This document shows, piece by piece, positions 53,566 through 61,687 of a DNA stretch of 64,000 nucleotides. Position 1 is the first letter of the stretch. The number at the start of each line of letters is the position of its first letter. This stretch comes from Neisseria mucosa (GTDB taxonomy: Bacteria > Pseudomonadota > Gammaproteobacteria > Burkholderiales > Neisseriaceae), in contig CP028150.1 of NCBI GenBank assembly GCA_003028315.1, positions 1,798,001 to 1,862,000 of the forward strand. The letters run 5' to 3'. The translations under genes were made by a program, and so were the position numbers. The notes under the pieces are model-generated. The model did no database searches and was not told the origin of the DNA. It saw only the letters and a list, made by a program, of their open reading frames with translations.

Positions 53566-53909
53566 CTAACCCAAAGACACCATTTCAATCTGCACCATCG
53601 TCCTACCCAGAAAACGTTCGCCTATCGTTCTGAATTTCAAAGGAATATCGCTGACATAAAAACGATAGTCGGGATTATTGTTGTCAGTATTGAGTAATCC
53701 CTCCTGCGCAAGGACGCGTACTGTTTCTTCAGCCGTCGTAATTGCAGAATCAACCAACGCGACATTACCCGCCTCCCTACCGATTAAGGGCTTGAGCAAG
53801 GGAAAGTGCGTGCAGCCTAACACCAGCGTATCGATGCCGTCTGCAAGCAATGGTTTGAGGTATTCGCATACGGTCAGGCGGGTAACTTCATGTTCCAACC
53901 AACCTTCCT
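53566..53909 (-). pseudogene. murI: Glutamate racemase, 3' fragment fused to a transposase remnant
   Basis: The C-terminal about 112 residues of a glutamate racemase: WLEHEVTRLTVCEYLKPL, DTLVLGCTHFPLLKPLIG (with the second catalytic Cys and the following His) and KFRTIGERFLGR. The N-terminal half with the first catalytic Cys is absent. The reading frame continues upstream into an IS1106-like transposase, so one open frame (to about 54150) joins the two. MurI makes D-glutamate for peptidoglycan and is normally essential, so an intact copy is presumably elsewhere. A pipeline could mislabel the chimera as murI or as a transposase. Confidence 0.88.
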
Positions 53910-54569
53910 CATCGGTACGGGTATGTTGTTTGTAACCGAGTCTGTATAAACCGTTTTTCTTTGTCCAACGGGCATCGCTGTCTTTACTCGGTGTGGTTTG
54001 GCCGCTGACTTGTCCTTCCTTGTCGACTTCTATGGCCTGACGCTGTTTGCTGCCGGCAGTCTGAATAATGGTGGCGTCAATGACGGCGGCGGATGCTTTC
54101 TCTACTTTTAGGTTTTTTTCGGCCAGTTGTCGGTTAATCAGTTCCAGCAATTCGGACAGGGTGTCGTCTTGCGCCAGCCAGTTGCGGTAGCGGCATAAGG
54201 TGCTGTAATCGGGGATGCTCAGTTCGTCAAAACGGCAAAACAGGTTGAAATCGATGCGGGTGATGAGGCTGTGTTCGAGTTCGGGATCGGAGAGGCTGTG
54301 CCATTATCCGAGCAGGACGGCTTTGAACATGGACAACAGGGGATAGGCGGGACGCCCTCGGTGGTCTCTAAGGTAACGGGTTCTTTGACGATTCAGGTAT
54401 TGTTCGATCGGGTGCCAATCAATCACCTGATCCACCTTCAATAGTGGGAAGCGGTCGATGTGTTTGGCAATCATGGCTTGTGTGGTTTGCTGGAAGAAGG
54501 TGCTCATGGAAATCCCCTAAATGTCTTGGTGGGAATTTAGGGGATTTTGGGGAATTTTGCAAAGGTCTC
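53901..54569 (-). mobile_element. IS1106-like (IS5-family) remnant with nonsense mutation
   Basis: The outer end lies at 54569 with GAGACCTTTGCAAAATTCCC on the minus strand. The transposase starts at ATG 54507 (MSTFFQQTTQAMIAKHIDRF) and breaks at TAA 54304-54306, where homologues read LLGQWHS, so one base change (CAA to TAA) suffices. It then continues in frame (WHSLSDPELEHSLITR; IDATIIQTAGSKQRQAIEV) until HTRTDEEG at about 53909-53901, where it joins murI. The 3' half and other end are missing. It is inactive. Confidence 0.88.
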
Positions 54570-54856
54570 AAGTTTTCGTGGTCGGGTTTGTCGGCGATGA
54601 AGGGGTTTTTGCGGTGTTCGGTCATGGTTTTGGATTGTGGATGTTCGAGTGCGCCGATACCGCCTTCCTGATAGGCGCGTATCCATCGCCGCAGGTGGGT
54701 TCGGGAGATGCCGTAGTGGTCTGTGGTACGCTGTTGGCTGCGTATGTGCAGGTAGTGGAGTACGGCTTGGTATTTGAAGTGTAATGTATATTTACTCATA
54801 AAAAACTGCACCTTGGTGGTTGGAGGGTATGTCTCCAACTTTTTGGGTGCAGTTCA
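54570..54856 (-). mobile_element. Truncated second copy of the IS3-family element (orfA 5' part and right end)
   Basis: The same element as at 4054-5302, orientation minus. The right inverted end finishes TGCAGTTCA at 54856. OrfA starts at ATG 54799 (MSKYTLHFKYQAVLHYL) and runs for about 76 residues to DKPDHE, where the IS1106-like element has entered. The rest of orfA and all of orfB are gone. It is a few per cent diverged from the intact copy. Confidence 0.88.
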
Positions 54857-55245
54857 GTTTTCAGACGACCTTTTCTTATGAATCAAACTGAGAAGGCACC
54901 TTGCAATCCTACATTTAAAATGTCAACAATTTTATGGACAAAGATACAAAAACCAAGAAACCCAAATCATATTTATCCTATAAAAATCAAAAAGCAATCT
55001 TCACAATATTCAAACAACGTTAAAAGATGAAAGATTTTGTCTTGATTGAACAGGCGGTTTGCGTTATCGTTTGCATTCTTTCATTCATAAACTCTGTGTT
55101 TCATTCCAATTGATTGGACAGTTTGACTGTCGCCGTGTTCCTTCAATGCGCGTACCCTAAACCGCTGCTTGGAGGGCTTGCATTACAGGTGCTGTGGCGA
55201 GGCGGGTTGCCCCTATTGGTTTGAAACCATATAAAAGAGGTCATT
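54857..55245 (+). other. Intergenic region and leader of the ilv operon
   Basis: 389 bases with no gene. A half DUS hairpin (TTTTCAGACGACCTTTT) directly abuts the IS3 end at 54857-54874. A candidate promoter follows at 55042-55070, leaving a leader of about 170 bases. I found no obvious leader peptide rich in Ile, Val or Leu codons. Confidence 0.5.
55042..55070 (+). promoter_or_regulatory. Candidate promoter of the ilv operon
   Basis: TTGATT, 17 bases, TATCGT. The -35 is good and the -10 moderate. Confidence 0.4.
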
Positions 55246-56973
55246 ATGCAATTATCAGGCGCACAAATCATAGTGCAAAGTCTCAAAGCCGAAGGTGTAG
55301 AGTATGTTTTCGGCTATCCGGGCGGCGCAGTCATCGAAATCTACGACGCTATTTTCCAACTCAATAAATTCAAGCACATCCTGACCCGCCACGAGCAGGC
55401 GGCGGTACACGCTGCAGATGCGTATGCACGCGTCAGCGGCAAAGTCGGCGTTGCGCTGGTGACTTCCGGACCGGGCGTGACCAATGCGTTGACCGGCATT
55501 GCCACCGCATACAGCGATTCGATTCCGATGGTGGTCATCAGCGGACAGGTCGGCAATTCGCTCATCGGTACGGATGCGTTTCAAGAGGTGGATACGGTCG
55601 GCATTACCCGTCCGTGCGTCAAACACAATTTCTTGGTAACCAACGTCAACGAGCTTGCCGAGACCATTAAAAAAGCATTCCAAATCGCCGCCAGCGGCCG
55701 ACCCGGCCCGGTCGTGGTCGATATTCCCAAAGATGTAACGCAGGCAATGGCGAAATTCAGCTATCCGCAGGAAGACATCTTTATCCGCTCTTACCAACCT
55801 GTCGTGCAAGGCCATATCGGGCAGATTAAAAAAGCCATCCAAATGTTGGCTTCCGCCAAACGTCCGGTCGTTTATTTCGGCGGCGGCGTGGTATTGGGCA
55901 ATGCTTCGGAAGAGCTGACTAAGTTCGTCCGCATGACGGGCGCACCGTGTACCGGCACACTGATGGGGCTGGGCGCGTACCCTTCAAGCGACCGCCAATT
56001 CTTAGGCATGCTGGGGATGCACGGCACTTACGAAGCCAACCTTGCCATGCAAAATGCGGATGTCGTGTTGGCAGTGGGCGCGCGTTTTGACGATCGTGTC
56101 GTATCCGTTCCGTCCAAATTCTTTGAAAAAGCCAAAAAAGTCATTCATATTGATGTTGACCCGTCCAGCATCGCCAAACGCGTCAAAGTCGATATTCCGA
56201 TTGTCGGCGACGTGAAAAACGTGTTGACTGAAATGATCGGCTTGTGGGGCAAACAAGATACGACTCCTGCGTCCGATTCTTTAGACAAATGGTGGAAAAG
56301 CATCGAAGAATGGCGTTCGCGCGACTGTCTGTGGTTTGACAACGACAGCGAAATCATCAAGCCGCAATACGTCGTGCAGAAACTTGCCGAAATCACCAAC
56401 AACTCCGCCATCATCACTTCGGACGTAGGACAACACCAAATGTTCGCGGCGCAATATTATCCGTTCGAACGCCCGCGCCAATGGCTCAATTCCGGCGGCT
56501 TGGGTACGATGGGTGTAGGTTTGCCGTATGCGATGGGCGCGAAACTTGCCGCCCCCGATCAAGACGTGTTCTGCATTACCGGCGAAGGTTCGATTCAGAT
56601 GAACATCCAAGAATTGTCCACCTGCTTCCAATACCGCATTCCGGTAAACGTCGTTACCCTCAACAACGGCTACCTCGGCATGGTCCGCCAATGGCAGGAG
56701 CTGTATTACGGCAACCGCGAATCGGAAACCTATTTCGATTCTCTGCCCGATTTCGTCAAACTGGCGGAAGCATACGGACATATCGGCATCCGCGTGGACA
56801 AAAAATCCGATGTTGAAGGCGCGCTTTTGGAAGCGGTCAAACAAAAAGACCGTCTGGTATTTATCGACTTCTTGACCGATAAGAAACAAAACGTGCTGCC
56901 CATGGTCGGCAACGGCAAAGGTTTGGACGAAATGGTCCTGCCGCCGCATATGCGCGAAAACCCGAAAGCGTAA
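55246..56973 (+). CDS. ilvI: Acetolactate synthase, large (catalytic) subunit
   Basis: A 575-residue thiamin-diphosphate enzyme, first common step of valine, leucine and isoleucine synthesis. MQLSGAQIIVQSLKAEGVEYVFGYPGGAV includes the catalytic Glu-containing N-domain (RHEQAAVHAADAYARVSGKVG). The central FAD-binding domain and the TPP motif GEGSIQMNIQELSTC...LNNGYLG are complete. AAGAGGTC lies before the ATG. Paired with its regulatory subunit 11 bases downstream. The ilvB/ilvI naming varies. Confidence 0.96.
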   Translation: MQLSGAQIIVQSLKAEGVEYVFGYPGGAVIEIYDAIFQLNKFKHILTRHEQAAVHAADAYARVSGKVGVALVTSGPGVTNALTGIATAYSDSIPMVVISGQVGNSLIGTDAFQEVDTVGITRPCVKHNFLVTNVNELAETIKKAFQIAASGRPGPVVVDIPKDVTQAMAKFSYPQEDIFIRSYQPVVQGHIGQIKKAIQMLASAKRPVVYFGGGVVLGNASEELTKFVRMTGAPCTGTLMGLGAYPSSDRQFLGMLGMHGTYEANLAMQNADVVLAVGARFDDRVVSVPSKFFEKAKKVIHIDVDPSSIAKRVKVDIPIVGDVKNVLTEMIGLWGKQDTTPASDSLDKWWKSIEEWRSRDCLWFDNDSEIIKPQYVVQKLAEITNNSAIITSDVGQHQMFAAQYYPFERPRQWLNSGGLGTMGVGLPYAMGAKLAAPDQDVFCITGEGSIQMNIQELSTCFQYRIPVNVVTLNNGYLGMVRQWQELYYGNRESETYFDSLPDFVKLAEAYGHIGIRVDKKSDVEGALLEAVKQKDRLVFIDFLTDKKQNVLPMVGNGKGLDEMVLPPHMRENPKA

Positions 56974-56984
56974 GGAGAACGACA

Positions 56985-57476
56985 ATGCGACATATCTTAT
57001 CTGTTCTGATGGAAAACGAATCAGGCGCGATGAGCCGCGTGGTCGGCCTCTTCTCCGCTCGCGACTATAACATCGACTCCTTGGCAGTAGCCCCGACCGA
57101 AGACAAAACCCTTTCACGCATGACCATCGTTACCCATGGCGACGAGCAAGTCATCGAACAAATCACCAAGCAACTCAATAAATTGATTGAGGTGGTCAAA
57201 GTGGTCGATTTGAACGAAAGCCGTTTTGTCGAACGCGAATTGATGTTGGTAAAAGTCCGCGCCGTCGGCAAAGACCGCGACGAATTTTTACGCCTGACCG
57301 AAATCTACCGTGGCAGCATCATCGACGTAACCGACCGCAGCTACACCATCGAAATCACAGGTTCGACCGACAAACTCGACTCCTTCCTCGAAACCGTCGG
57401 ACGCGCCCAGATTTTGGAAACCGTACGCACAGGCGCAGCCGGTATCGGCCGTGGCGAGCGTATTTTGAAAATTTAA
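56985..57476 (+). CDS. ilvH: Acetolactate synthase, small (regulatory) subunit
   Basis: A 163-residue subunit: ACT domain at the N-terminus (HILSVLMENESGAMSRVVGLF; NIDSLAVAPTEDKTLSRMTIV) that binds valine, then the ALS_ss_C domain (ELMLVKVRAVGKDRDEFLRL). It activates the large subunit and confers feedback control. AAGGAGAACGAC precedes the ATG. Confidence 0.96.
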   Translation: MRHILSVLMENESGAMSRVVGLFSARDYNIDSLAVAPTEDKTLSRMTIVTHGDEQVIEQITKQLNKLIEVVKVVDLNESRFVERELMLVKVRAVGKDRDEFLRLTEIYRGSIIDVTDRSYTIEITGSTDKLDSFLETVGRAQILETVRTGAAGIGRGERILKI

Positions 57477-57486
57477 CGCCGTCGGT

Positions 57487-57518
57487 TTTTCAGACGACCT
57501 AGGAGGTCGTCTGAAAAC
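57487..57518. repeat. Near-perfect DUS palindrome inside the ilv operon
   Basis: TTTTCAGACGACCT, AGG, then AGGTCGTCTGAAAA: two DUS tail to tail with only a few bases between, 10 bases after the ilvH stop and 20 before the next start. It could be a strong hairpin in the operon mRNA. Confidence 0.8.
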
Positions 57519-57538
57519 AAAAACGGCAGGAGAGATTG

Positions 57539-57832
57539 ATGTCAAACATTAAAATCGTCGCGCTGGTTACCGTCAAACCCGAATACACGGAAACGCTGAA
57601 ACCCTTTTTCCAAAGCCTGGTCAAAGCCAGCCGCGCGGAAGAAGGCAACATCAGCTACGATTTGCATCAGGAAATCGGCAAACCCGAGCGTTTCGTCTTC
57701 GTCGAAAACTGGAAATCCCAAGCAGCTATCGACGCGCACAACGCCAGCGAACATTTCCAAGGTTTCGTTAAAGCCATCGACGGCAAAACCGACGCGCTCG
57801 AAATCGTTTTGATGGAAGAACTCTCCGTTTAA
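57539..57832 (+). CDS. Antibiotic-biosynthesis-monooxygenase (ABM) domain protein
   Basis: A 97-residue dimeric alpha-beta barrel protein of the YgiN/ABM type: KIVALVTVKPEYTETLKPFF, NISYDLHQEIGKPERFVFVENW, and AIDAHNASEHFQGFVKAI with the conserved His residues. Members are small oxidoreductases or stress proteins with varied substrates; no substrate can be assigned here. ATG 57539 has AGGAG 6 bases upstream. It lies between ilvH and ilvC on the same strand. Confidence 0.85.
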   Translation: MSNIKIVALVTVKPEYTETLKPFFQSLVKASRAEEGNISYDLHQEIGKPERFVFVENWKSQAAIDAHNASEHFQGFVKAIDGKTDALEIVLMEELSV

Positions 57833-57905
57833 CCCTTTACCCTCAATCCAACCGTCCGGCATCCTCAACACAAAGCCGGAACCCATTTTATCCAAAGGAA
57901 ATCAA

Positions 57906-58919
57906 ATGCAAGTTTATTACGATAAAGACGCCGACCTGTCCCTGATCAAAGGTAAAACCGTCGCCATCATCGGCTACGGCTCACAAGGCCACGCCCACGC
58001 GGCAAACCTGAAAGATTCAGGCGTAAACGTAGTAGTCGGCCTGCGCCAAGGCAGCTCTTGGAAAAAAGCAGAAGCAGCCGGCTTCGAAGTATTGTCCGTA
58101 GCCGATGCCACCAAAAAAGCAGACGTAGTGATGATTCTGCTACCCGACGAAAACCAACCCGTCGTATACAAAAACGAAATCGAGCCTAACCTGAAACAAG
58201 GCGCGGTACTTGCTTTCGCGCACGGCTTCAACGTCCACTATAACCAAATCGTACCGCGTGCCGACTTGGATGTGATTATGGTCGCCCCCAAAGGCCCCGG
58301 CCACACCGTACGCAGTGAATTCCTCAAAGGCGGCGGCGTGCCTTCACTGATCGCCGTTTACCAAGATAAAAGCGGTAAAGCCCGCGACATCGCCCTGTCT
58401 TACGCAGCAGCCAACGGCGGCACCAAAGGCGGCGTGATTGAAACCAACTTCCGCGAAGAAACCGAAACCGACCTCTTCGGTGAACAAGCCGTATTGTGCG
58501 GCGGCGTGGTCGAACTGATCAAAACCGGCTTCGAAACCCTGACCGAAGCAGGCTACGCGCCCGAAATGGCATACTTCGAATGCCTGCACGAAATGAAGCT
58601 CATCGTTGACCTGATTTACGAAGGCGGCATCGCCAACATGAACTACTCCATTTCCAACAACGCGGAGTACGGCGAATACGTTACCGGCGTGGAAGTCATT
58701 AACGACAAATCCCGCGAAGCCATGCGCAACGCCCTCAAACGCATCCAAACCGGCGAATACGCCAAAATGTTCATCCAAGAAGGTGCCGTCAACTACGCCA
58801 GCATGACCGCCCGCCGCCGCCTGACTGCCGATCACCAAATCGAGAAAGTCGGCGCACAACTGCGTTCCATGATGCCTTGGATTGCCAAAAACAAACTGGT
58901 CGACTTGGACAAAAACTAA
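57906..58919 (+). CDS. ilvC: Ketol-acid reductoisomerase (class I)
   Basis: A 337-residue enzyme, second step of branched-chain amino acid synthesis. The NADPH-binding motif is IIGYGSQGHAHAANLKDSG; the Mg2+ site is around ETETDLFGEQAVLCGG and the C-terminal knotted domain has FECLHEMKLIVDLIYEGGI. The length is that of the short, class I form. AAAGGAAATCAA precedes the ATG. Followed by a strong terminator, so it ends the ilv unit. Confidence 0.98.
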   Translation: MQVYYDKDADLSLIKGKTVAIIGYGSQGHAHAANLKDSGVNVVVGLRQGSSWKKAEAAGFEVLSVADATKKADVVMILLPDENQPVVYKNEIEPNLKQGAVLAFAHGFNVHYNQIVPRADLDVIMVAPKGPGHTVRSEFLKGGGVPSLIAVYQDKSGKARDIALSYAAANGGTKGGVIETNFREETETDLFGEQAVLCGGVVELIKTGFETLTEAGYAPEMAYFECLHEMKLIVDLIYEGGIANMNYSISNNAEYGEYVTGVEVINDKSREAMRNALKRIQTGEYAKMFIQEGAVNYASMTARRRLTADHQIEKVGAQLRSMMPWIAKNKLVDLDKN

Positions 58920-58942
58920 TTCGACTCGGTTCAACCATAAGC

Positions 58943-58974
58943 AAACCTGCCCGACGATTCGGGCAGGTTTTTTG
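58943..58974 (+). terminator. Intrinsic terminator of the ilv operon
   Basis: AAACCTGCCCG / CGGGCAGGTTTTTT with a 6-base loop. Confidence 0.92.
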
Positions 58975-58987
58975 TCATACACAGTGT

Positions 58988-59034
58988 AAAAAGGTCGTCT
59001 GAAAACCTAAATGTATTTCAGACGACCTTTTTAT
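58988..59034. terminator. DUS hairpin between ilvC and the His-rich gene
   Basis: AAAAAGGTCGTCTGAAAA and TTTCAGACGACCTTTTTAT around a 13-base loop. It can terminate the His-rich gene on the minus strand as well. Confidence 0.8.
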
Positions 59035-59054
59035 ACCTAAGCTTTAAAAACTGC

Positions 59055-59390
59055 TTACTTCACAATCTCAACCGGACCGTGATCGTCGCAGTGGTCGCCG
59101 TGTTGGTGGTGCAGGCGACCGTTGACGATGTAGTCGGTGTGATCGCCGTGCGGTACGGCTTCGTGGCCGCAGCCTTCGCCGTGAACGTGACCGTTGCAGG
59201 TATCGACGGGATGGCAGCCGTCAGGGTTGGTTTCATTGACGCTTAAGCTGTGTTCGTCGTAATGACCGTTGTGTTCGTGGTGCAGATGACCGTCGTGCAG
59301 ATAGTCGGTGTGGTCGTCATGTTTGATGGCGGTATGGCCGCAACCGGCGCCATGGGTATGGTCGTGATGATCGTGGATTTTGCAAGTCAT
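59055..59390 (-). CDS. Histidine-rich metal-binding-type protein, internal duplication
   Basis: A 111-residue hydrophilic protein with 26 histidines by my count and several cysteines, no signal peptide. It consists of two halves sharing HGxGCGHxAxxHxDHTDY and GxLHHxH: first copy about residues 13-45, second 69-105, joined by SLSVNETNPDGCHPVDTC. Such proteins commonly bind Zn, Ni or Cu, but no function can be assigned. AAGGAATCAAA-type bases precede the ATG (complement of the stretch at 59391-59400). It is isolated between the ilv operon and a divergent channel gene. Confidence 0.8.
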   Translation of the reverse strand: MTCKIHDHHDHTHGAGCGHTAIKHDDHTDYLHDGHLHHEHNGHYDEHSLSVNETNPDGCHPVDTCNGHVHGEGCGHEAVPHGDHTDYIVNGRLHHQHGDHCDDHGPVEIVK

Positions 59391-59692
59391 TTTGATTCCT
59401 CGTTATCGATGGTTAATTCAAACCCTTTAGGTTACGGTCTCTATGTTATCCTTTTTTGGCAGTTCAGTAAACAATTTCTTCTTTATTAACATAGTGTTAC
59501 GGTATATCATTATAGGCTTTAAAGGTCGTCTGAACGCGCCATTTCGATGTTATGACTCTTGCGGATGTTTCAGACGACCTCCCCATTCGTTATCATTTAT
59601 AATGTCATTTCCTAGACGGCTTGGCAGCTTGTGCCGATGGTGCGTATAGGTCGTCTGAAAACAATATCAAGATAAATATAGGATTTTTCACT
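59391..59692. other. Intergenic region between divergent His-rich and MscS genes
   Basis: About 300 bases with no gene. It contains a widely spaced DUS pair (59521-59581, loop about 34 bases) and a single DUS 26 bases before the mscS start (59649-59661). Short T/A-rich palindromic pieces such as GTGTTACGGTATATCAT near 59492-59508 could be metal-regulator sites, but the match is too weak to call. Confidence 0.45.
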
Positions 59693-60544
59693 ATGTGGGA
59701 CACAGTACGGCAATGGCTGCATACTCTGCCGGTACGCGAGGAGGTGGTGGAATCTATGCTGATGGTGGTGGCGCTGCTGGTTTTGCGGGGTATTTTGCTG
59801 AACCTTTATCTGCGCCGCCATCCTCATTACAGTATCGAGGAAAAACGCCGCTCCTTGGTACTCAGCCGCAATCTGACGCTGATTTTGACCATTTTTGGAT
59901 TGGCGGTAATTTGGGCGACACAAATTCAGACGCTGGCGCTGTCGATGTTTGCCGTAGCGGCGGCGATTGTGGTGGCGACGAAGGAACTGATTATGTGTTT
60001 GTCGGGCAGCATCTTGCGCTCGGTAACGAAACAATATTCGGTCGGCGACTATATCGAGGTCAACGGCCTGCGCGGGCGCGTGGTCGATATTAATCTTTTG
60101 AACACGCTGATGATGCAGATCGGTCCGAACCCGCTGGTCGGTCAACTTTCGGGTAAAACGCTGTCGTTTCCCAACAGCCTGCTTTTGAACCACTCCGTCC
60201 GCCGCGACAATATTTTGGGCGATTATGTGATTCATACGGTGGAAATTCCCGTGCCGATTCATTTGGATTCGGATGTGATTGCAGGTCGTCTGAAAGCCGT
60301 ATTGGAGCCTTTGTGCCAACCTTATGTGCCTGCCATCCAGCGGCATTTGGAAAACGTTCAGGCGGAGAAGCTGTTTATCACCCCTGCCGCCCAGCCGCGC
60401 GTAACCCGCGTGCCGCATGACGACAAGGTGTACCTTATCATCGTGCGCTATGCCTCGCCCGTGGCGAAGCGTTTAGAAATCCAGCAGGCGGTGTTGGATG
60501 AGTTTTTGCGCGTACAATACCGCCTGCTAAACCCTCAAGCTTAA
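59693..60544 (+). CDS. Small-conductance mechanosensitive channel (MscS) family protein
   Basis: A 283-residue inner-membrane protein. Three hydrophobic helices (VESMLMVVALLVLRGILLNLY; LTLILTIFGLAVIWATQI; LALSMFAVAAAIVVATKELI) lead into the pore-lining helix and the beta domain YSVGDYIEVNGLRGRVVDINLL, followed by KTLSFPNSLLLNHSVRR, the MscS signature. It would open under membrane tension to release solutes. ATG 59693 is followed by a good N-terminus; the frame is open further upstream but runs through a DUS. It is followed after 32 bases by the glycosyltransferase-like gene. Confidence 0.88.
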   Translation: MWDTVRQWLHTLPVREEVVESMLMVVALLVLRGILLNLYLRRHPHYSIEEKRRSLVLSRNLTLILTIFGLAVIWATQIQTLALSMFAVAAAIVVATKELIMCLSGSILRSVTKQYSVGDYIEVNGLRGRVVDINLLNTLMMQIGPNPLVGQLSGKTLSFPNSLLLNHSVRRDNILGDYVIHTVEIPVPIHLDSDVIAGRLKAVLEPLCQPYVPAIQRHLENVQAEKLFITPAAQPRVTRVPHDDKVYLIIVRYASPVAKRLEIQQAVLDEFLRVQYRLLNPQA

Positions 60545-60576
60545 CGCCATAATCTATTAACAATCAGGAAAATACT

Positions 60577-61443
60577 ATGTTGCCCGAATCCGCCCTTACG
60601 CAAATGTACCCCGTCATCATGACCCCCAGCCACGACGGGAAATATTTCCACAATTACGTCCTTTCGCTGCTCAACATCGTCAACACCAGCGCGCAAAACG
60701 GCTGGCCGCTGCAAGTGATGATGCAGCGCGGCGAGAGCCTGATTACCCGCGCGCGCAATAATTGCGTGGCGACCTTCTTGGAAAACCAAGAATGGACGCA
60801 CCTCTTCTGGATAGACTCCGACATCGGTTTTTCCGCCGAAGCGTTCTACCGCCTGCTTTTGGCGGATAAAGACGTGGTAGCGGGCATTTATCCGCTGAAA
60901 CGGGAAAACTGGCCGGACAAAGGCGTTCCCGCCGGCACAACCCAAGCGGATTTCGAGCGGATGTACACCGCCTACACCGTCAACACAGGCGATAAAAACG
61001 AAAACGGCGAAATCATCCTGCGCGTCGATGAAGAAGGCTTTATGAAAGTCGATGACGCGCCGACCGGATTCATGGTCATCAAACGCAGCGTGTTCGAAAA
61101 AATGATGGCAGCCTACCCCGAGCTGAACTACATCTCTGACAGTGACTACAAACGCGAAGACAAAGGGCTGCACTACCGCTTCTTCGACTGCATGGTCGAT
61201 CCCGAAAGCAAACGCTACCTTTCCGAAGACTATACGTTCTGCCGCCTGTGGCAGCAAATCGGCGGCGAAGTTTATGTCGATGTACAATCCAACCTGACCC
61301 ACCAAGGCGCGAAAATCTATCGCGGCGCGTTTGCCGATTCGTTGCAAACCAATATCGCACAAGCCGTGTTCGCCCCCGCCGGCACACCGATGAGCCTCGA
61401 CCTCGCCGCCCCGCTCAAATCCAACCCGCGCGGCGCAGAATAG
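60577..61443 (+). CDS. Glycosyltransferase-like protein (GT-A type)
   Basis: A 288-residue cytoplasmic protein. The N-terminal half has the pattern of an inverting or retaining GT-A fold: RGESLITRARNNCVATFLEN, then HLFWIDSDIGFSAEAF with a DxD-like motif (D80-S-D82) for the metal-nucleotide sugar. KDVVAGIYPLKRENWPDKG and FMVIKRSVFEKM continue the fold; SEDYTFCRLWQQIGGEVYVDV resembles the acceptor region. Donor and acceptor are unknown; lipooligosaccharide or capsule-type sugars are possibilities. CAGGAAA precedes the ATG. Probably cotranscribed with the MscS gene. Confidence 0.72.
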   Translation: MLPESALTQMYPVIMTPSHDGKYFHNYVLSLLNIVNTSAQNGWPLQVMMQRGESLITRARNNCVATFLENQEWTHLFWIDSDIGFSAEAFYRLLLADKDVVAGIYPLKRENWPDKGVPAGTTQADFERMYTAYTVNTGDKNENGEIILRVDEEGFMKVDDAPTGFMVIKRSVFEKMMAAYPELNYISDSDYKREDKGLHYRFFDCMVDPESKRYLSEDYTFCRLWQQIGGEVYVDVQSNLTHQGAKIYRGAFADSLQTNIAQAVFAPAGTPMSLDLAAPLKSNPRGAE

Positions 61444-61687
61444 CGTAAAAACAGGGAAAGACGCTTTAAGCCTGACGCGATGGCACTATATCTCCCCTAT
61501 CGTTTGCCCCGTCGTTTTCAGACGACCCCGAATGCAAAGAGGTCGTCTGAAAACACAATCGGATACCCCGAACGGCAAACCTAAAACCCAGACACACATT
61601 ATCCCCATTTTCCCATTGACTCAGGCGGCAGCCATTTTTCAGACGACCTCCGTCCGAACCCGCCACCCACACAAAGGAATCCCATCC

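Noticed and set aside
55071..55245. Attenuator with leader peptide before the ilv operon
   Set aside because: No short ORF rich in Ile, Leu or Val codons and no clear terminator/antiterminator pair was found.
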